From positions 1 through 64,000 of the forward strand of contig CP091033.1 in NCBI GenBank assembly GCA_039725955.1: 64,000 bases of DNA. Reading direction: 5' to 3'. This DNA comes from Sinorhizobium sp. B11 (GTDB lineage: Bacteria; Pseudomonadota; Alphaproteobacteria; Rhizobiales; Rhizobiaceae). Both the position numbers and the translations under genes were made by a program. The notes under the pieces were generated by a model. The model had not been told where the DNA came from. It was given only the letters and a program-made list of their open reading frames with translations, and searched no databases. Shown one piece after another: positions 28,424-38,118 of the stretch (positions within the stretch are counted from its first letter, which is position 1; each line of letters begins with the position of its first letter).

Positions 28424-29557
28424 TTACTGATGTTCGCTTCCAGCGACTTCGAAACTAACGCGAGCGACCTTTCGAAGGCGTTCTGCATAGTCGCCTGACG
28501 AATTGAACGCAGAAGGTATCTCGGGCAAATAGTCACGGAATTCCTCTAGTGTGCGCGGCCTGTGGCTCGGTGTGCGCTTCCACCAGGCGACAAGGTCATC
28601 CAAATCTTCTGAAGTCCACCGACGCCATGTTTCTTCCCGCTTGCTACGGATTGCGTTGACATAACTCGCCGTCAGTGGCGTGCCATAAAGTCCTTTTTCG
28701 CCTGGATCAATAAAGCGGAAGTAAACTGGTAGCGCCTTCACTTTAGCTCTTTCCGAGAAGACTTTCTGTTCGTTGACACTGCTAGTCAACAGGGCTTCGA
28801 AGAAGCCACGTCCGCCCGTGTGAGCAGTCGCAATTCGTACATCGAAATTGGAGTCGAGCATGTATGCGGTATCCTCTTCCGGGTCGTAGACGTCAGCAAA
28901 GACGTGCCCCGGAAGCGCTGGCGTATTAGCTGAGATGAGAGCAGCTTTTAGCCCGAGTGCTTCCGCGACGATCATGGCGCGAATTGTGTAGTCGCTGCAG
29001 TTTCCGCTGGTTCCAAGAACCATCGTCCTAAAATCGTTCGGCACCGCGTTCCTGATTTCGTAGGTTGGCATCGAGCCATTGACGCGCAGCATCGCAAACG
29101 TGATTAACGCTCGGCGTTTTGTCTTTCCCAACGTCAGGTTTCGAGGGTCGCGTTCAAACTCTGTCAGAATGCGAGTTCGAAGAAACTGTTTTATCTGATC
29201 GGCAGCGAGCTTTTTGAAGTCTGTATCAAGATCGAGAAGAGGACCGCGGAAACGCTTTAAGAACTCCAGGTCGTCTTTCGTTACTCCAAATTCGGCCGGA
29301 ACCAGTTTCAGACCTTCTGGTGTCTCGGCGTAAGCTAGTGGCAGCTTGCCCAATTCGCTCACAACATTGTTTAACTTCGTCAGTTGCTCTGAAAGCCGCT
29401 CATTCTGTTCAGACAGTTGCCTTGTCTCTAGCTTAATATTTGAGATTTTCTTCGATGTCTTGAAATTTTGAACGGCGACACCTGTGAGAAGTGCCGCGCT
29501 TAGACAGAGCGCGATGCCAGGAAGCAATTTCCGTGCCTTAGAATAGGTCAGAGCCAT
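28424..29557 (-). CDS. Membrane-anchored transglutaminase-like protein
   Basis: Residues 10-30 form a membrane anchor or uncleaved signal. Residues 35-70 look like a coiled coil (ETRQLSEQNERLSEQLTKLNN). A transglutaminase-like core follows, with Cys in GTSGNCSDYTIRAM (about residue 195), His in LPGHVFADVYD and Asp in YMLDSNFDV. That is the Cys-His-Asp triad of papain-fold transglutaminase-like proteins, which in bacteria are usually proteases or amidases. The ATG at 29557 has a perfect AGGAGGT six bases upstream. It stands alone between the polysaccharide genes and tRNA-Val. The substrate is unknown. Confidence 0.7.
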   Translation of the reverse strand: MALTYSKARKLLPGIALCLSAALLTGVAVQNFKTSKKISNIKLETRQLSEQNERLSEQLTKLNNVVSELGKLPLAYAETPEGLKLVPAEFGVTKDDLEFLKRFRGPLLDLDTDFKKLAADQIKQFLRTRILTEFERDPRNLTLGKTKRRALITFAMLRVNGSMPTYEIRNAVPNDFRTMVLGTSGNCSDYTIRAMIVAEALGLKAALISANTPALPGHVFADVYDPEEDTAYMLDSNFDVRIATAHTGGRGFFEALLTSSVNEQKVFSERAKVKALPVYFRFIDPGEKGLYGTPLTASYVNAIRSKREETWRRWTSEDLDDLVAWWKRTPSHRPRTLEEFRDYLPEIPSAFNSSGDYAERLRKVARVSFEVAGSEHQ

Positions 29558-29910
29558 GCAAGTACCTCCTATGAGGTTACACTGTTCTCGATCACGAGCG
29601 TTCTCAACAGACGCCTTGAGGTTTTCGACGGTTGTTCCAACAATAAAAACAACTCGTGTGGCTCAGAGGTATCACTACCAGAGCGATTATGGGCGAAAGC
29701 GATCGTCAGGGCTGGCACCTAATTACGGATAAACCATGCTGTAAGCGATTTCGACATCCGCTCGCCCGTAGGACAAGGAGGCAAGGAAAATTCATTGCAT
29801 TTCGATGATCACGAGTCTGTAACGATACCTTGATACGCGATGCAAGATCACGTGGCCAGTGCAACGCACACACACTGGATCGCGATACACAGCTACGATT
29901 TTAAAGAAAG
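29558..29910. other. Intergenic between transglutaminase-like gene and tRNA-Val
   Basis: These 353 bases hold no plausible gene. They lie on the 3' side of the tRNA, where integrative elements normally attach. I saw no integrase and could not find a duplicated tRNA end in the window. Confidence 0.5.
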
Positions 29911-29986
29911 TGGTGGGCGATGAGAGACTCGAACTCCCGACATCCTCGGTGTAAACGAGGCGCTCTACCAACTGAGCTAATCGCCC
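29911..29986 (-). tRNA. tRNA-Val (anticodon UAC)
   Basis: The reverse strand folds as a complete tRNA. The acceptor stem is GGGCGAT pairing with ATCGCCC, the D-arm region is AGCTCAGTTGGTAGAGC, and the anticodon stem CCTCG/CGAGG encloses loop TTTACAC with anticodon TAC. The T-arm GGGAGTTCGAGTCTCTC is followed by discriminator A and an encoded CCA (29911-29913). It reads valine codons of the GUN box, mainly GUA and GUG. Confidence 0.96.
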
Positions 29987-30145
29987 TCGATGCTCTGTGT
30001 CATCGTTCGGTGCAGCGTCTCTAGCGATATTGAGAAAGAACCGCAAGCCTCTTTTTGAGTTTCTGTGCAATTTGCTTGTGGGCGCCGCTCTTCCCCACCG
30101 CGGGCATTCTCTGTAGAGGTGCGCTTGAGAAAATTCGGAGCGAAA

Positions 30146-30760
30146 ATGACGACGCGAGAGCAGCGAGCGGCCCTTCGGCAAAGCACCCCCCGGACGTTTT
30201 TAGAATACGTTCACACGGAGCATGCGAAATTGCTTCCCGATCGTGGCAAGCTTCTCGACAATCTGCCGAAAGGTGGGGTCGTTGCCGAGTTAGGTGTTGC
30301 GGAGGGTACCTTCAGCGAGGAGATACTGGCGCGGAACCAGCCGAGGCAGCTCCACCTCATCGATCCCTGGAACATGGATCGATACTCAGAAGGCCTAGAG
30401 ATCATCAATGGCAAATTCGGGTCGGAAATCACCGAAGGCCGTGTTGTGATTCGACAGGGCACGTCGATCGACATGTTGTCACAATTCGATGACGAGACCT
30501 TCGATTGGATCTATATCGATACCGATCATTCCTTTGCACTGACATGGGAGGAGCTTCTGCTCGCAGACCGCAAAGTGAAGCACGACGGCCGGATTGTCGG
30601 GCACGATTTCTGCACGGGGAACACTGTCAAACCGGTGGTCTACGGGGTCGTGGAGGCGGTCAACAAGTTTTGCGTCGAGCATGGCTGGCGCTTCGAGTTT
30701 CTGACGCTCGAGCCTGACGCGCATTTTTCCTACTGCCTGAAGCGCATCGCTGCAACGTGA
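30146..30760 (+). CDS. SAM-dependent methyltransferase (Methyltransf_24-like)
   Basis: From the ATG at 30146 the product has 204 residues with motif I VAELGVAEGTFSEEIL and an acidic LIDPWN. FDWIYIDTDHSFALTWEELLLADRKVKHDGRIVGHDF is replaced here in short by its landmarks: FDWIYIDTDHS and GRIVGHDF. These are typical of class I enzymes annotated as Methyltransf_24. The frame extends upstream to 30065 but that part is atypical. It is monocistronic between tRNA-Val and the convergent epimerase gene. Substrate unknown; the neighbourhood suggests a sugar. Confidence 0.8.
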   Translation: MTTREQRAALRQSTPRTFLEYVHTEHAKLLPDRGKLLDNLPKGGVVAELGVAEGTFSEEILARNQPRQLHLIDPWNMDRYSEGLEIINGKFGSEITEGRVVIRQGTSIDMLSQFDDETFDWIYIDTDHSFALTWEELLLADRKVKHDGRIVGHDFCTGNTVKPVVYGVVEAVNKFCVEHGWRFEFLTLEPDAHFSYCLKRIAAT

Positions 30761-30773
30761 TGGCCGTCAGCGG

Positions 30774-31800
30774 CTAGGTGTTGATCGTGCCGAGTTCCCG
30801 CCTGGCTTCCAGATACCACTCGACGAACGCCTTGGTGCCTGTTTCTAGAGAGGTCTCCGGTCGATAGCCCGTCAGGGCGTAGAGGAGATCTGGGCTTGCA
30901 AAGGTGCGCGGCACGTCGCCCTTCTGCATGGGAAGCATCACACGTTTTGCTTCATGCCCCATCGCGTTCTCCACGTTTTCGACGAAGTCCATCAGGCTGA
31001 CCGGCAGTCCGCCGCCGATATTGACGATGCGGAAGGGGGCCTGATGCGAAAGGGTTTCAATTCCCGCATCGGCGACGCGGTTGGTTTCCGAGGGAATGAT
31101 ACCCGACAGCCTGACCACGGCCTCGACCAGATCATCGATATAGGTGAAATCACGGCTCATATTGCCGTTGCCGTATATCTCGATCGGCTTGTTCTCGATC
31201 ATGTTCTTGACGAACTTGAAGAGCGCCATATCGGGCCGGCCCCAGGGGCCGTAAACGGTAAAAGAAACGGAAGGCCGTGGTGGGAATCTTGTGGAGATGC
31301 GAATAGCTGTGCGCCATCACCTCCATCGCCTTCTTACTGGCGGCGTAGAAGCTCAGAGGTTCGTCCGCGCGGTCGGTTTCGCGGAAGGGGACAGCCGAAT
31401 TGGCGCCGTAGATCGACGAGGTCGAAGCAAGCATGAGATGGCGCAGCTCGAGGCGGCTGGCGAGCTCCAGAATGTTCCAGGAACCCTCGATATTCGAACG
31501 CAAATAGGCGTGCGGATTTTCGTTACTGTAACGCACGCCGGCTTGTGCGGCCAGGTGAACGAGAACATCCGGCTTTGCAGCCGAAATCGCGGCTTCCAGC
31601 GCTTCCTTGTCTTCAAGCATGGCGATGACCGGGCGGAAGGCAGGATATTGCGCCAGCGCGGCATGACGCATCTCCTTCAGCCTGACATTGTAATAGGGCG
31701 TCAGTCCGTCGAAGCCTGTTACCTCATGCCCGTCCTGCAAGAGCCGGCGGGCCAGATGAAAGCCGATGAAGCCTGCTGTTCCCGTAATGAAGTAGCGCAT
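30774..31800 (-). pseudogene. lpsL: UDP-glucuronate 4-epimerase-like (LpsL type), frameshifted
   Basis: Two overlapping frames form one extended SDR of about 341 residues. The first (ATG 31800) holds the cofactor motif [11 protein letters not shown] and the catalytic Tyr/Lys in [12 protein letters not shown]. The second resumes at the conserved [15 protein letters not shown] and carries [14 protein letters not shown]. The break is a run of four A at 31260-31263 (TTTT in the gene) where three would restore TTC-TTT-ACC-GTT-TAC-GGC. LpsL-type enzymes make UDP-galacturonate for rhizobial lipopolysaccharide. One extra base in a homopolymer may be a sequencing error. Confidence 0.85.
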
Positions 31801-32477
31801 TTCTACCTTTTTCTCGGGCGCCTGCCGATGGCAAGTAGCCGAATCCGTGTTTGATTGCTTCACTTATCGGATAGATGCTCCCGAGATCAACAATCACCTG
31901 GATTTTCGGGGTTTTAAAACGGCCCAAGATGAGCGGACAAAGGGTGCGGCTTCAATAGAGGAGCTGATGTCAGCTGCAATCTCTTCAGGTCGTCGCGTGA
32001 GCAATCGGCTCGAACACCTATATCTCTGTTCTATGGCGATATCTTGCCGCTTTCTTTCGAGGAATCCCTGTGATGGCGTTCCTCAAAGAGTGACACAATG
32101 ACTTTCGGTGCCGACGTTGCTCGCGACGTTTAAGGCCAACTACAAGGGGCTTCAACATGAATCTGCAAGCTACGAATTCGGATTGCCGCACCATTGCGAT
32201 CACACCGGCACGTGGGCGAATGTTTCTTTGCCGGTGGCATCAAAAGCAACAGGGCGCAGATATGTGTAGCCTCCGGCGACATTGCGGACAGCAATGCGCT
32301 ACTTATCGAGGGCGAACCACTTGTCGGCAATTCGACCGGGAGTCTCCGCGATGGGGTACATCCGAACGACGAGCAACGTTAAAGATGGCGGCGAGCATTG
32401 GAGGGTCGATGGGACAAAGCGCATCACACTTTCTTGATCTGATAGACGTGTGATCTGGCGCATCCCACATGTGCTCA
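31801..32477. other. Intergenic, nothing recognised
   Basis: About 675 bp separate the divergent lpsL-like and SGNH hydrolase genes. Frames present are short, overlap on both strands and lack motifs. Promoters for both flanking genes must lie here but are not evident. Confidence 0.5.
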
Positions 32478-33188
32478 ATGAACAAAATGCTCCCATTACT
32501 GTCTGTCGCAGCCGCCGTAGCATTCTCGCCCGCCTACGCTGCGGTCGGGAGCTACTATAAGCCGCACTTTGATGCGCGTCTGATGGTTGTCTACACCAAC
32601 ACAATGGACGTTGGTAAAGGCAATGTCATGCTCATTGGCGATAGCAACACTGAGATGTTTCGACCCACAGAAGTTAGCGACTGCCACATCGTAAACGCGG
32701 GTCTCGCAGGCGCGCGAATATCCGATGTCGCAGAACGCGCCGACGCGCTGGCGGAGATGCAGAGGCCGGTGATCGCGCATATCATGGTTGGCACTAACGA
32801 CGCGCTCACGAACCTGAAATCAACGGTCGGCGGCAAACCGGAGTGGGACGCGATGGGGGACAACGTCGGTAAGATCATCGACGCCTTCAAATCTCGGGCC
32901 GCGATTGTCGTGGTTTGGAGTTTGCCACCACCAGGTGCGAGCCTCGTCCCAAGGGATAACTTTGACTACATTAATAAGCTGCTCGCAAAAGTGGCGGACA
33001 GCAAGCGGGTCAAATTTGAGAACAGTTGGGACGAGGGCATGGTCACTTCTGACAACGTCGCTGCTCCAGGCTGGTTGATCCAGGACGACACCCATTTATC
33101 GTCCAAAGGACAGGAGGTGCGGGCTAAGCGAATGAAACGCATTGATGACCGGCTACTGAAGCGCTATGGCGCCAAGTGCCGGCAATAA
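32478..33188 (+). CDS. Secreted SGNH/GDSL hydrolase
   Basis: The product (236 residues from the ATG at 32478; an in-frame ATG at 32469 is possible) has a signal peptide ending in AYA. The four SGNH blocks are visible: MLIGDSNTEM (Ser nucleophile, block I), NAGLAGARI (block II Gly), VGTNDALT (block III Asn) and DDTHLSSKG (block V Asp and His). Such enzymes hydrolyse esters, often acetyl groups on glycans or lipids, in the periplasm. It is isolated. Confidence 0.85.
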   Translation: MNKMLPLLSVAAAVAFSPAYAAVGSYYKPHFDARLMVVYTNTMDVGKGNVMLIGDSNTEMFRPTEVSDCHIVNAGLAGARISDVAERADALAEMQRPVIAHIMVGTNDALTNLKSTVGGKPEWDAMGDNVGKIIDAFKSRAAIVVVWSLPPPGASLVPRDNFDYINKLLAKVADSKRVKFENSWDEGMVTSDNVAAPGWLIQDDTHLSSKGQEVRAKRMKRIDDRLLKRYGAKCRQ

Positions 33189-33286
33189 CGGAGACTATCC
33201 GCTTATGGCTTGCCGTGGTTGTCACGAGCTGACAACCCGCTCCTCCAAACTCAATCTGTACGAGGGTCTGGCTTTTCGGGTGGATC

Positions 33287-33433
33287 ATGGGGGATGTTCA
33301 GTGCCCCTTCTGTGGTGGGCAGATTGTCCAACTTAGTTGCACAGAATGTCACCTAAGGACTATGCCCGCCTGCTCACGGACCAGGCGCTGGCGACTTCAA
33401 GCTTCGCGGATTTCATACCCCGCAAATATGTGA
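33287..33433 (+). CDS. Possible 48-residue zinc-ribbon microprotein
   Basis: A short frame starts at ATG 33287 and encodes MGDVQCPFCGGQIVQLSC and then TECHL, giving CPFC and CTEC pairs spaced as in a zinc ribbon. It ends at a TGA at 33431-33433 after a basic tail. No strong ribosome site is seen. It may be the N-terminal remnant of a larger protein, as the surrounding region is full of fragments. Confidence 0.3.
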   Translation: MGDVQCPFCGGQIVQLSCTECHLRTMPACSRTRRWRLQASRISYPANM

Positions 33434-33646
33434 ACCGGAAGCTCTCGGCGACGCACACAAAGTTTGACCTTTTGTTCGGCTGGCGAATGCCGAGGCAGGA
33501 AGAGAAGCATTGTCGCGCACACAAGCTTAATCGGTGGTTTTTCCGTCGGCGTTTCTCCAAGCAGGTTAAACTGAAAATCCGCTCACATCAGCCTGCACTT
33601 TTCTCGGTCATTGTTGATGGGTAAAAAGCTAAAATCTTCGAAGATA

Positions 33647-33896
33647 CGTGAATTAGCCCCCGAAAGGCCCGGACATGCTCCACCACTTAGCTAAGTGGGT
33701 AGGAGTAATGTTGGTAATATGACTAGCAGCAATTTTAAGATGGAAGTCCTCGCCGGGCCAGAACGTCGGCGGCGCTGGAGCACGGCTGAGAAGCTGGCGA
33801 TCATCCACGAGACCTATGAGGCGGACGCGACGGTGAGCGTCGTCGCGCGTCGGCACGGTATCCAGCCAAACCAGTTGTTCGCTTGCGCAAGCTGGA
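33647..33896 (+). mobile_element. IS3-family (IS2-like) left-end remnant, copy 1
   Basis: These 250 bases are nearly identical to 54501-54750. They include the start of an OrfA transposase: MTSSNFKMEVLAGPERR, RRWSTAEKLAIIHETYEA and VVARRHGIQPNQLFA, a helix-turn-helix of IS2-like OrfA. Compared with copy 2 one G is missing near 33885 (GCTTGCGC against GCTTGGCGC), shifting the frame, and similarity ends after GCAAGCTGG. No orfB is left. Confidence 0.8.
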
Positions 33897-34336
33897 GGAT
33901 CAGTGGGCCTTTCATTTCCGCCCCCAACAATTGGATCCCGCCATGCTTCGCACGCATTCACGAGCGCGCATGCGCTCTTCCTCATGCGACGCTCCGTTAG
34001 AGACCGCTTGGTCGCTACTAGCTGGCGCACTGGCTGACATCATCCTAAATGTCGTGCCGGTCATCTCCGACCACCTGCCGTAGCGGCTGATGCTCGCGTC
34101 ACTCGGAGGCGCTTATGTCGCACGCCTTCTCGTCCAAAAAGGAGGTGCCAGTCGCCATTCAACAAGATCGTCGCGATCAAGCGAGGTAAGTCGGCCGTTG
34201 ACGACGCGATCTTCGCGGAGAGGCGGCTATCTTTTTATGCCTCATCATCCGGAAGGGACGGTACCTCCGGCTTCGGGGGGCGCCGTAGCAAACGCGGCGC
34301 GCGCGTCAATTGCCGTATGTCTCCAACATGCATGAC
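33897..34336. other. Intergenic scrap after IS remnant
   Basis: Short Arg/Ser-rich frames overlap on the plus strand without motifs. The stretch contains no recognisable transposase part. It separates the IS remnant from the convergent gene at 34337. Confidence 0.4.
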
Positions 34337-35215
34337 TTAGATGGTGGTGTGGGTTGCCAGGCGCCGGAAAAGCGTTGCTAAAGGTTTCCATCCCCAGCTT
34401 GGTCTGTTACCCAGAATTCTGTCGATCGAGCGCTTTGCTCCTCCCTGCATATGAAGGGTATGCATGCGTATCTCACCATCCTCGGCGTGACCGAACGGAA
34501 GGCCATTTTTCCAGGTGATAGCCTTTTCCCCACCGTACATCATGAAGTTCGTCTGACCGTTATTTGGAAAGTTAAAATTGAGATCAAATGTCGCGCCGTT
34601 GGTCACGGATGTGAGGTCGAACCAAGGCAGGGAACGGCAAAGCATCTGGATAATGTACATATCACTGATGCCACCAGCAATTCCAGCGCACGACTCGTAA
34701 ACGCCGGAAATTTCTTCGAACTCCACGCCATCTCTGTCTTCGTACGTTTTGAAGATAAGGTCGCGCAACGATTCGAGAGCATCAATCGACCAATAAGAGG
34801 CGTGGCCGGATCCGTTGGCATACGCTGCGATCGGCAAGAGAGGCAGGTCGCTTGCCACTTTTGACAAATCGGAATAAATCAGCACGTCTGTATCGGCATT
34901 GAAAATCCGATCAAAACCTTCCACCCGACAGAAGTTTGTTACTGCTAGCCATCTGGCGATGGCAGAAAACTCGAATTCGAAAGTATTCGACGACTTATGG
35001 ACGTAGCAGGCGCGCAGCCGATCCAGATCATTTTGGTACTGACTAAGCAAGAAAAACTCGGCGGGCCCTGCCAGATCGCGGTTCGCCCTATCGCCCAGCA
35101 GGGCAACTCGGGTCATGGGATTGCTCTTCTTCGCCTGCGTCAGAACGCCACGTAGATATTCTGCGCGGCCGCTATGAGCGAAAACAATCGCGTCTACCAC
35201 CAATGTATTTCCCAT
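34337..35215 (-). CDS. Putative GT-A glycosyltransferase-like protein
   Basis: The 292-residue product begins with VVDAIVFAHSGRAEYLRGVL and has FDRIFNADTDVLIYSDL near residues 100-115. That DxD motif in an acidic context is usual for metal-dependent GT-A glycosyltransferases. Later segments (TFDLNFNFPNNGQTNFM, GEIRMHTLHMQGGAK) suit an acceptor-binding half with a conserved His. Weakly similar proteins appear in polysaccharide loci. It is surrounded by IS scraps, so it may be a displaced member of the glycan cluster. Family assignment is tentative. Confidence 0.55.
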   Translation of the reverse strand: MGNTLVVDAIVFAHSGRAEYLRGVLTQAKKSNPMTRVALLGDRANRDLAGPAEFFLLSQYQNDLDRLRACYVHKSSNTFEFEFSAIARWLAVTNFCRVEGFDRIFNADTDVLIYSDLSKVASDLPLLPIAAYANGSGHASYWSIDALESLRDLIFKTYEDRDGVEFEEISGVYESCAGIAGGISDMYIIQMLCRSLPWFDLTSVTNGATFDLNFNFPNNGQTNFMMYGGEKAITWKNGLPFGHAEDGEIRMHTLHMQGGAKRSIDRILGNRPSWGWKPLATLFRRLATHTTI

Positions 35216-35317
35216 CGCTGATCAAGGCTACACCGGACTAGTAGCAGAAGAACGAGGACGAACAAGCTCAAAGCTTCGATTGGCCGCGCAGCGGGTGATC
35301 CGGGCGGTGCGCTCGGC

Positions 35318-35470
35318 ATGATACCGTCAGACGTGAAGGTCTTTCTCGCAAGCCATCCAATCGACTTTTTTAACGGACCGGATAGCTTGCTTTCACTGGT
35401 GCGGGATGCCAGCGGTGATCCGTTCAACGGTGCACTCTATGTCTTTCGGGCCAAGAGAGCCCAACGACCG
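35318..35470 (+). mobile_element. IS66-family TnpB remnant
   Basis: The frame from 35318 reads MIPSDVKVFLASHPIDFF, then GDPFNGALYVFRAKRAQR. This matches the N-terminal half of IS66 TnpB (pattern IPxGVKVWLATGxTDMRKG ... LFVFRGRRxDR). After about 35470 the similarity ends. Several conserved residues have changed, so it is an old, non-functional fragment. Confidence 0.7.
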
Positions 35471-35525
35471 ACATTCTGCATACGGGTTTCGTTTCGCGAG
35501 AGTGGTCGGCTCGAACGCGTGATCG

Positions 35526-36500
35526 TTAATTCTTTGGCAGTGCCCCACCACTTTCGCCCGACGGAAGACCAAGCAGGCGTTCCTCGCAGATTGTTGCGAC
35601 TGTTGTTTGTAAAAGCTGCACCCGTTCCAGCAGCCAACCGAGCTCCTCACTGCTGATCGCATAGTTCGGCGAGTATCGGGCCTCGACATAGGCGCGAGAC
35701 AGAAGTTCGAAGCGCCGCCGGGCGATCCGGTTATCGCGTGGCCAGGCTGCGATCAGCCGCTTGTCGACCTCCTCGGCCTTGGAGCGCAGCACTTTGATGC
35801 GGTGGGATTTCGGACTGTAAAGCGTGAGCGTCAGCAAGAGGCAGTGATAGGCCCGTTCCGTAGCCTGGTGGAGATTGAAGGCAGCGTGCTTTGGCTGATT
35901 TTCAGCGATCGAAAACTCACTAAGTTTCCGGTAGAATTGCGCATCGGGAAGCCACTGCTCAAAATGCTGCTGTGCTTCGGCATCAGCCTCTTCTTTTGTC
36001 AGCGTCTTCGGCCGGGCGAACGGATGGCCTTCCGCTTCGTAAAGGACCTTGCCATCTCTGGCGATATCCACAAAGAATGGCCGGCCGCGCGACAGCTGGT
36101 CGTTGACATCATGCAAACTGTGGACGATCGGAATGACTGGTGTCTCAATCCGGTTGGCGATCTGCTCCTGCAGCAGGCGCTCGTCGAGCGAAAGCCACAA
36201 TTCCTGCTCCTGCGCGAAGGCCTCGGAATTGACGACGATCAGGATATCGTAGTCGGAGCGGTAACCGCTGAGCCGGTCCTCCACCCAGTCGCCGCGCGCA
36301 TAGGATCCGTAGAGGACAACCTTGAGGATCTTACCGTTCACCTTCTTGGACGACTGCTTGGTGGCACGGAACTGCTCAACCTCGGAAAAGATGATTTCAA
36401 GCACGCGGGCAAGCTCGCGCCGTTTGCGGGCTGGCAGATGGTCTAGAGTATCGGTCAAGGTCAAAGCCGCGTCAAAGTCTTCAGTAGGAATCGTATCCAT
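35526..36500 (-). CDS. MNT-HEPN fusion: nucleotidyltransferase plus HEPN domain
   Basis: Residues 55-110 carry the minimal nucleotidyltransferase motif VVLYGSYARGDW followed by RSDYDILIVV, supplying the GSxxRxD and DxD catalytic residues. Residues 190-310 are helical, with AAFNLHQATERAYHCLLLT and SRAYVEARYSPNYAI, as in HEPN domains fused to such transferases. In separate-gene MntA-HepT systems the transferase AMPylates and silences the HEPN RNase. Here both would be on one chain of 324 residues. An IS66 remnant abuts the 3' end, so the last dozen residues may not be native. Confidence 0.8.
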   Translation of the reverse strand: MDTIPTEDFDAALTLTDTLDHLPARKRRELARVLEIIFSEVEQFRATKQSSKKVNGKILKVVLYGSYARGDWVEDRLSGYRSDYDILIVVNSEAFAQEQELWLSLDERLLQEQIANRIETPVIPIVHSLHDVNDQLSRGRPFFVDIARDGKVLYEAEGHPFARPKTLTKEEADAEAQQHFEQWLPDAQFYRKLSEFSIAENQPKHAAFNLHQATERAYHCLLLTLTLYSPKSHRIKVLRSKAEEVDKRLIAAWPRDNRIARRRFELLSRAYVEARYSPNYAISSEELGWLLERVQLLQTTVATICEERLLGLPSGESGGALPKN

Positions 36501-37553
36501 CGTAACGGCTCATCCGATGTTTCGCACGTGTAATTTATACGCGATTATAGCCAACGGCGCAACCACAGATAGCTACAATATGCAGTGACCGTGATTGTCG
36601 CATCTGTGTTTTGGTAGCTGAAACTTTACCAGCGGCATCGCGACACAAAACGGAAAGTGCGCTCCTTTTGGCGTCGATACGGAAATCCTGAGGGCCGAAG
36701 TGTGTTTTATCGCTTCGGCAAGGTTTTACCATTCCATGACACTCAATGCAGCCCTCTTTGCGCATCAGTTCCGCCGCCGGCTTGGCGACAGGGCGTCACG
36801 CCGTCCTGGGTACTCCGACAGCCATATCGTCATCGCCGCGATCTTCGTAAGGTCCGCGAAGCGATCTATCTGACTCCTGACGAAAATGTTTACGCTGAAC
36901 TCGGGCGAGAGACCACCGGGGATCAGCGTTTTTCGCCGTGGCGGGCGTATGCCGCCCTATCCACCTCATAGTTGAGGTTCTGAAGGGGGCAGCATTACTC
37001 TTTGCGTCATGGATTACGATAGACTGAGAAATTCTCCGCTCGTCGCGATCCCGCCGCGCAGTGAACTTTACAGCTTAGCGCCTTGGCTTGTGTGCGTTTC
37101 GGGACTAGCCGTTCTGGTCGGCCATGGGTGTTCTATATGCATACGATTTTCAGGCGGGAAATCTACAGCAAGAGGTCTCGGAGCCCTTTCGCCGTTTCAC
37201 TGTGATCGTAGTTATGCAAGGGCGAGGGCATTTATGCTATGTAGCTAATTTAGAGAAGCTACGTTGTTGGGCGCCAATGCGGATACGCTGGATGATACTA
37301 ATAACCCTAACGAGCCTGCTGATGTGGGCTGGTCTCATCGAGATAGCATACGTGCTCCTCAGCGCCCCGATGGGTCAGGACCTAGAAATTGCACAGACGG
37401 GATGCCAGCTTTACCGAACTTCATCTGACGGCCCACCGTCAACTGATCGTGCAACCCCAATATTCTTCTTTGCGCTGTCGGTAGCGTAACGTTCCGGGCG
37501 ATAGCGCATGCGCCGAGAGCAAACGGGGAATGCGGTCGACTGCGCACGGAATG
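36501..37553. other. Gene-poor stretch of about 1 kb
   Basis: Frames of 60-120 residues occur (36657-36971, 37009-37248, 37124-37489, all plus) but overlap each other, lack ribosome sites and have no known motif. The segment is probably decayed DNA within the IS-rich region. Confidence 0.5.
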
Positions 37554-37904
37554 TTAGCCGCGCGACACAGCCTCTGATAGTCGAGGAGCGCGCAATACCC
37601 CGGACCTCCTTTTCTTCCAAGATCCGACAGCAGGCTGTTTGTCATCATCTGGGTAGAGCTTGATACCTACGGCCCGGGCAGCATCAATGAAGGCTCCGCG
37701 AGCTGTGTCACCGTCCTCTTGAAGCGACATGGCGTCCAAGCAGGAACCTACTGCCTTGCGAAATGAGCCAGAGTCCTTCGCAGGCCATCGTTCGCTCATG
37801 AGCATTCGCATCAGGTCCTCCACAGTGGCTGCAAAGCGAAAGTCGCTCGCGTCACTAAGTTGAACGCGGACGGGTTTGATCGGCACAGCAGAAACGGCAT
37901 ACAT
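37554..37904 (-). CDS. DUF982 family protein
   Basis: From the ATG at 37904 the product is 116 residues. FRFAATVEDLMRMLMSERWP, SFRKAVGSCLDAM and ARGAFIDAARAVGI match the DUF982 pattern (a set-up strand, then a conserved WP and a CLxAL helix). This family is small and almost confined to Rhizobiales. A second member lies at 58804. Function unknown. The C-terminal 30 residues are basic and less typical. Confidence 0.75.
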   Translation of the reverse strand: MYAVSAVPIKPVRVQLSDASDFRFAATVEDLMRMLMSERWPAKDSGSFRKAVGSCLDAMSLQEDGDTARGAFIDAARAVGIKLYPDDDKQPAVGSWKKRRSGVLRAPRLSEAVSRG

Positions 37905-38118
37905 AACGAAACCTCCCGTGGGAAGCCTGCCGAACGTGGAACCAGGGACCGCGGCAATGATCTGATCGAATGGTCCGAGAGACAAGCTTCTCGGCAGGCG
38001 GTCCGCTGGTAAACAGGAAATAGCGAAAGATGTTCCCAGGTGGCCAGTTCAGCCTTTCCTACCGCTTCCTTCCCGTTTGCGAAGTCTTCCGCATTGATCC
38101 TGCCGCTGCAGACCTTTG

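Noticed and set aside
29558-29986. tRNA-Val as an integration site for an island to its left
   Set aside because: Orientation would fit, but no integrase and no repeated tRNA end were found in the window.
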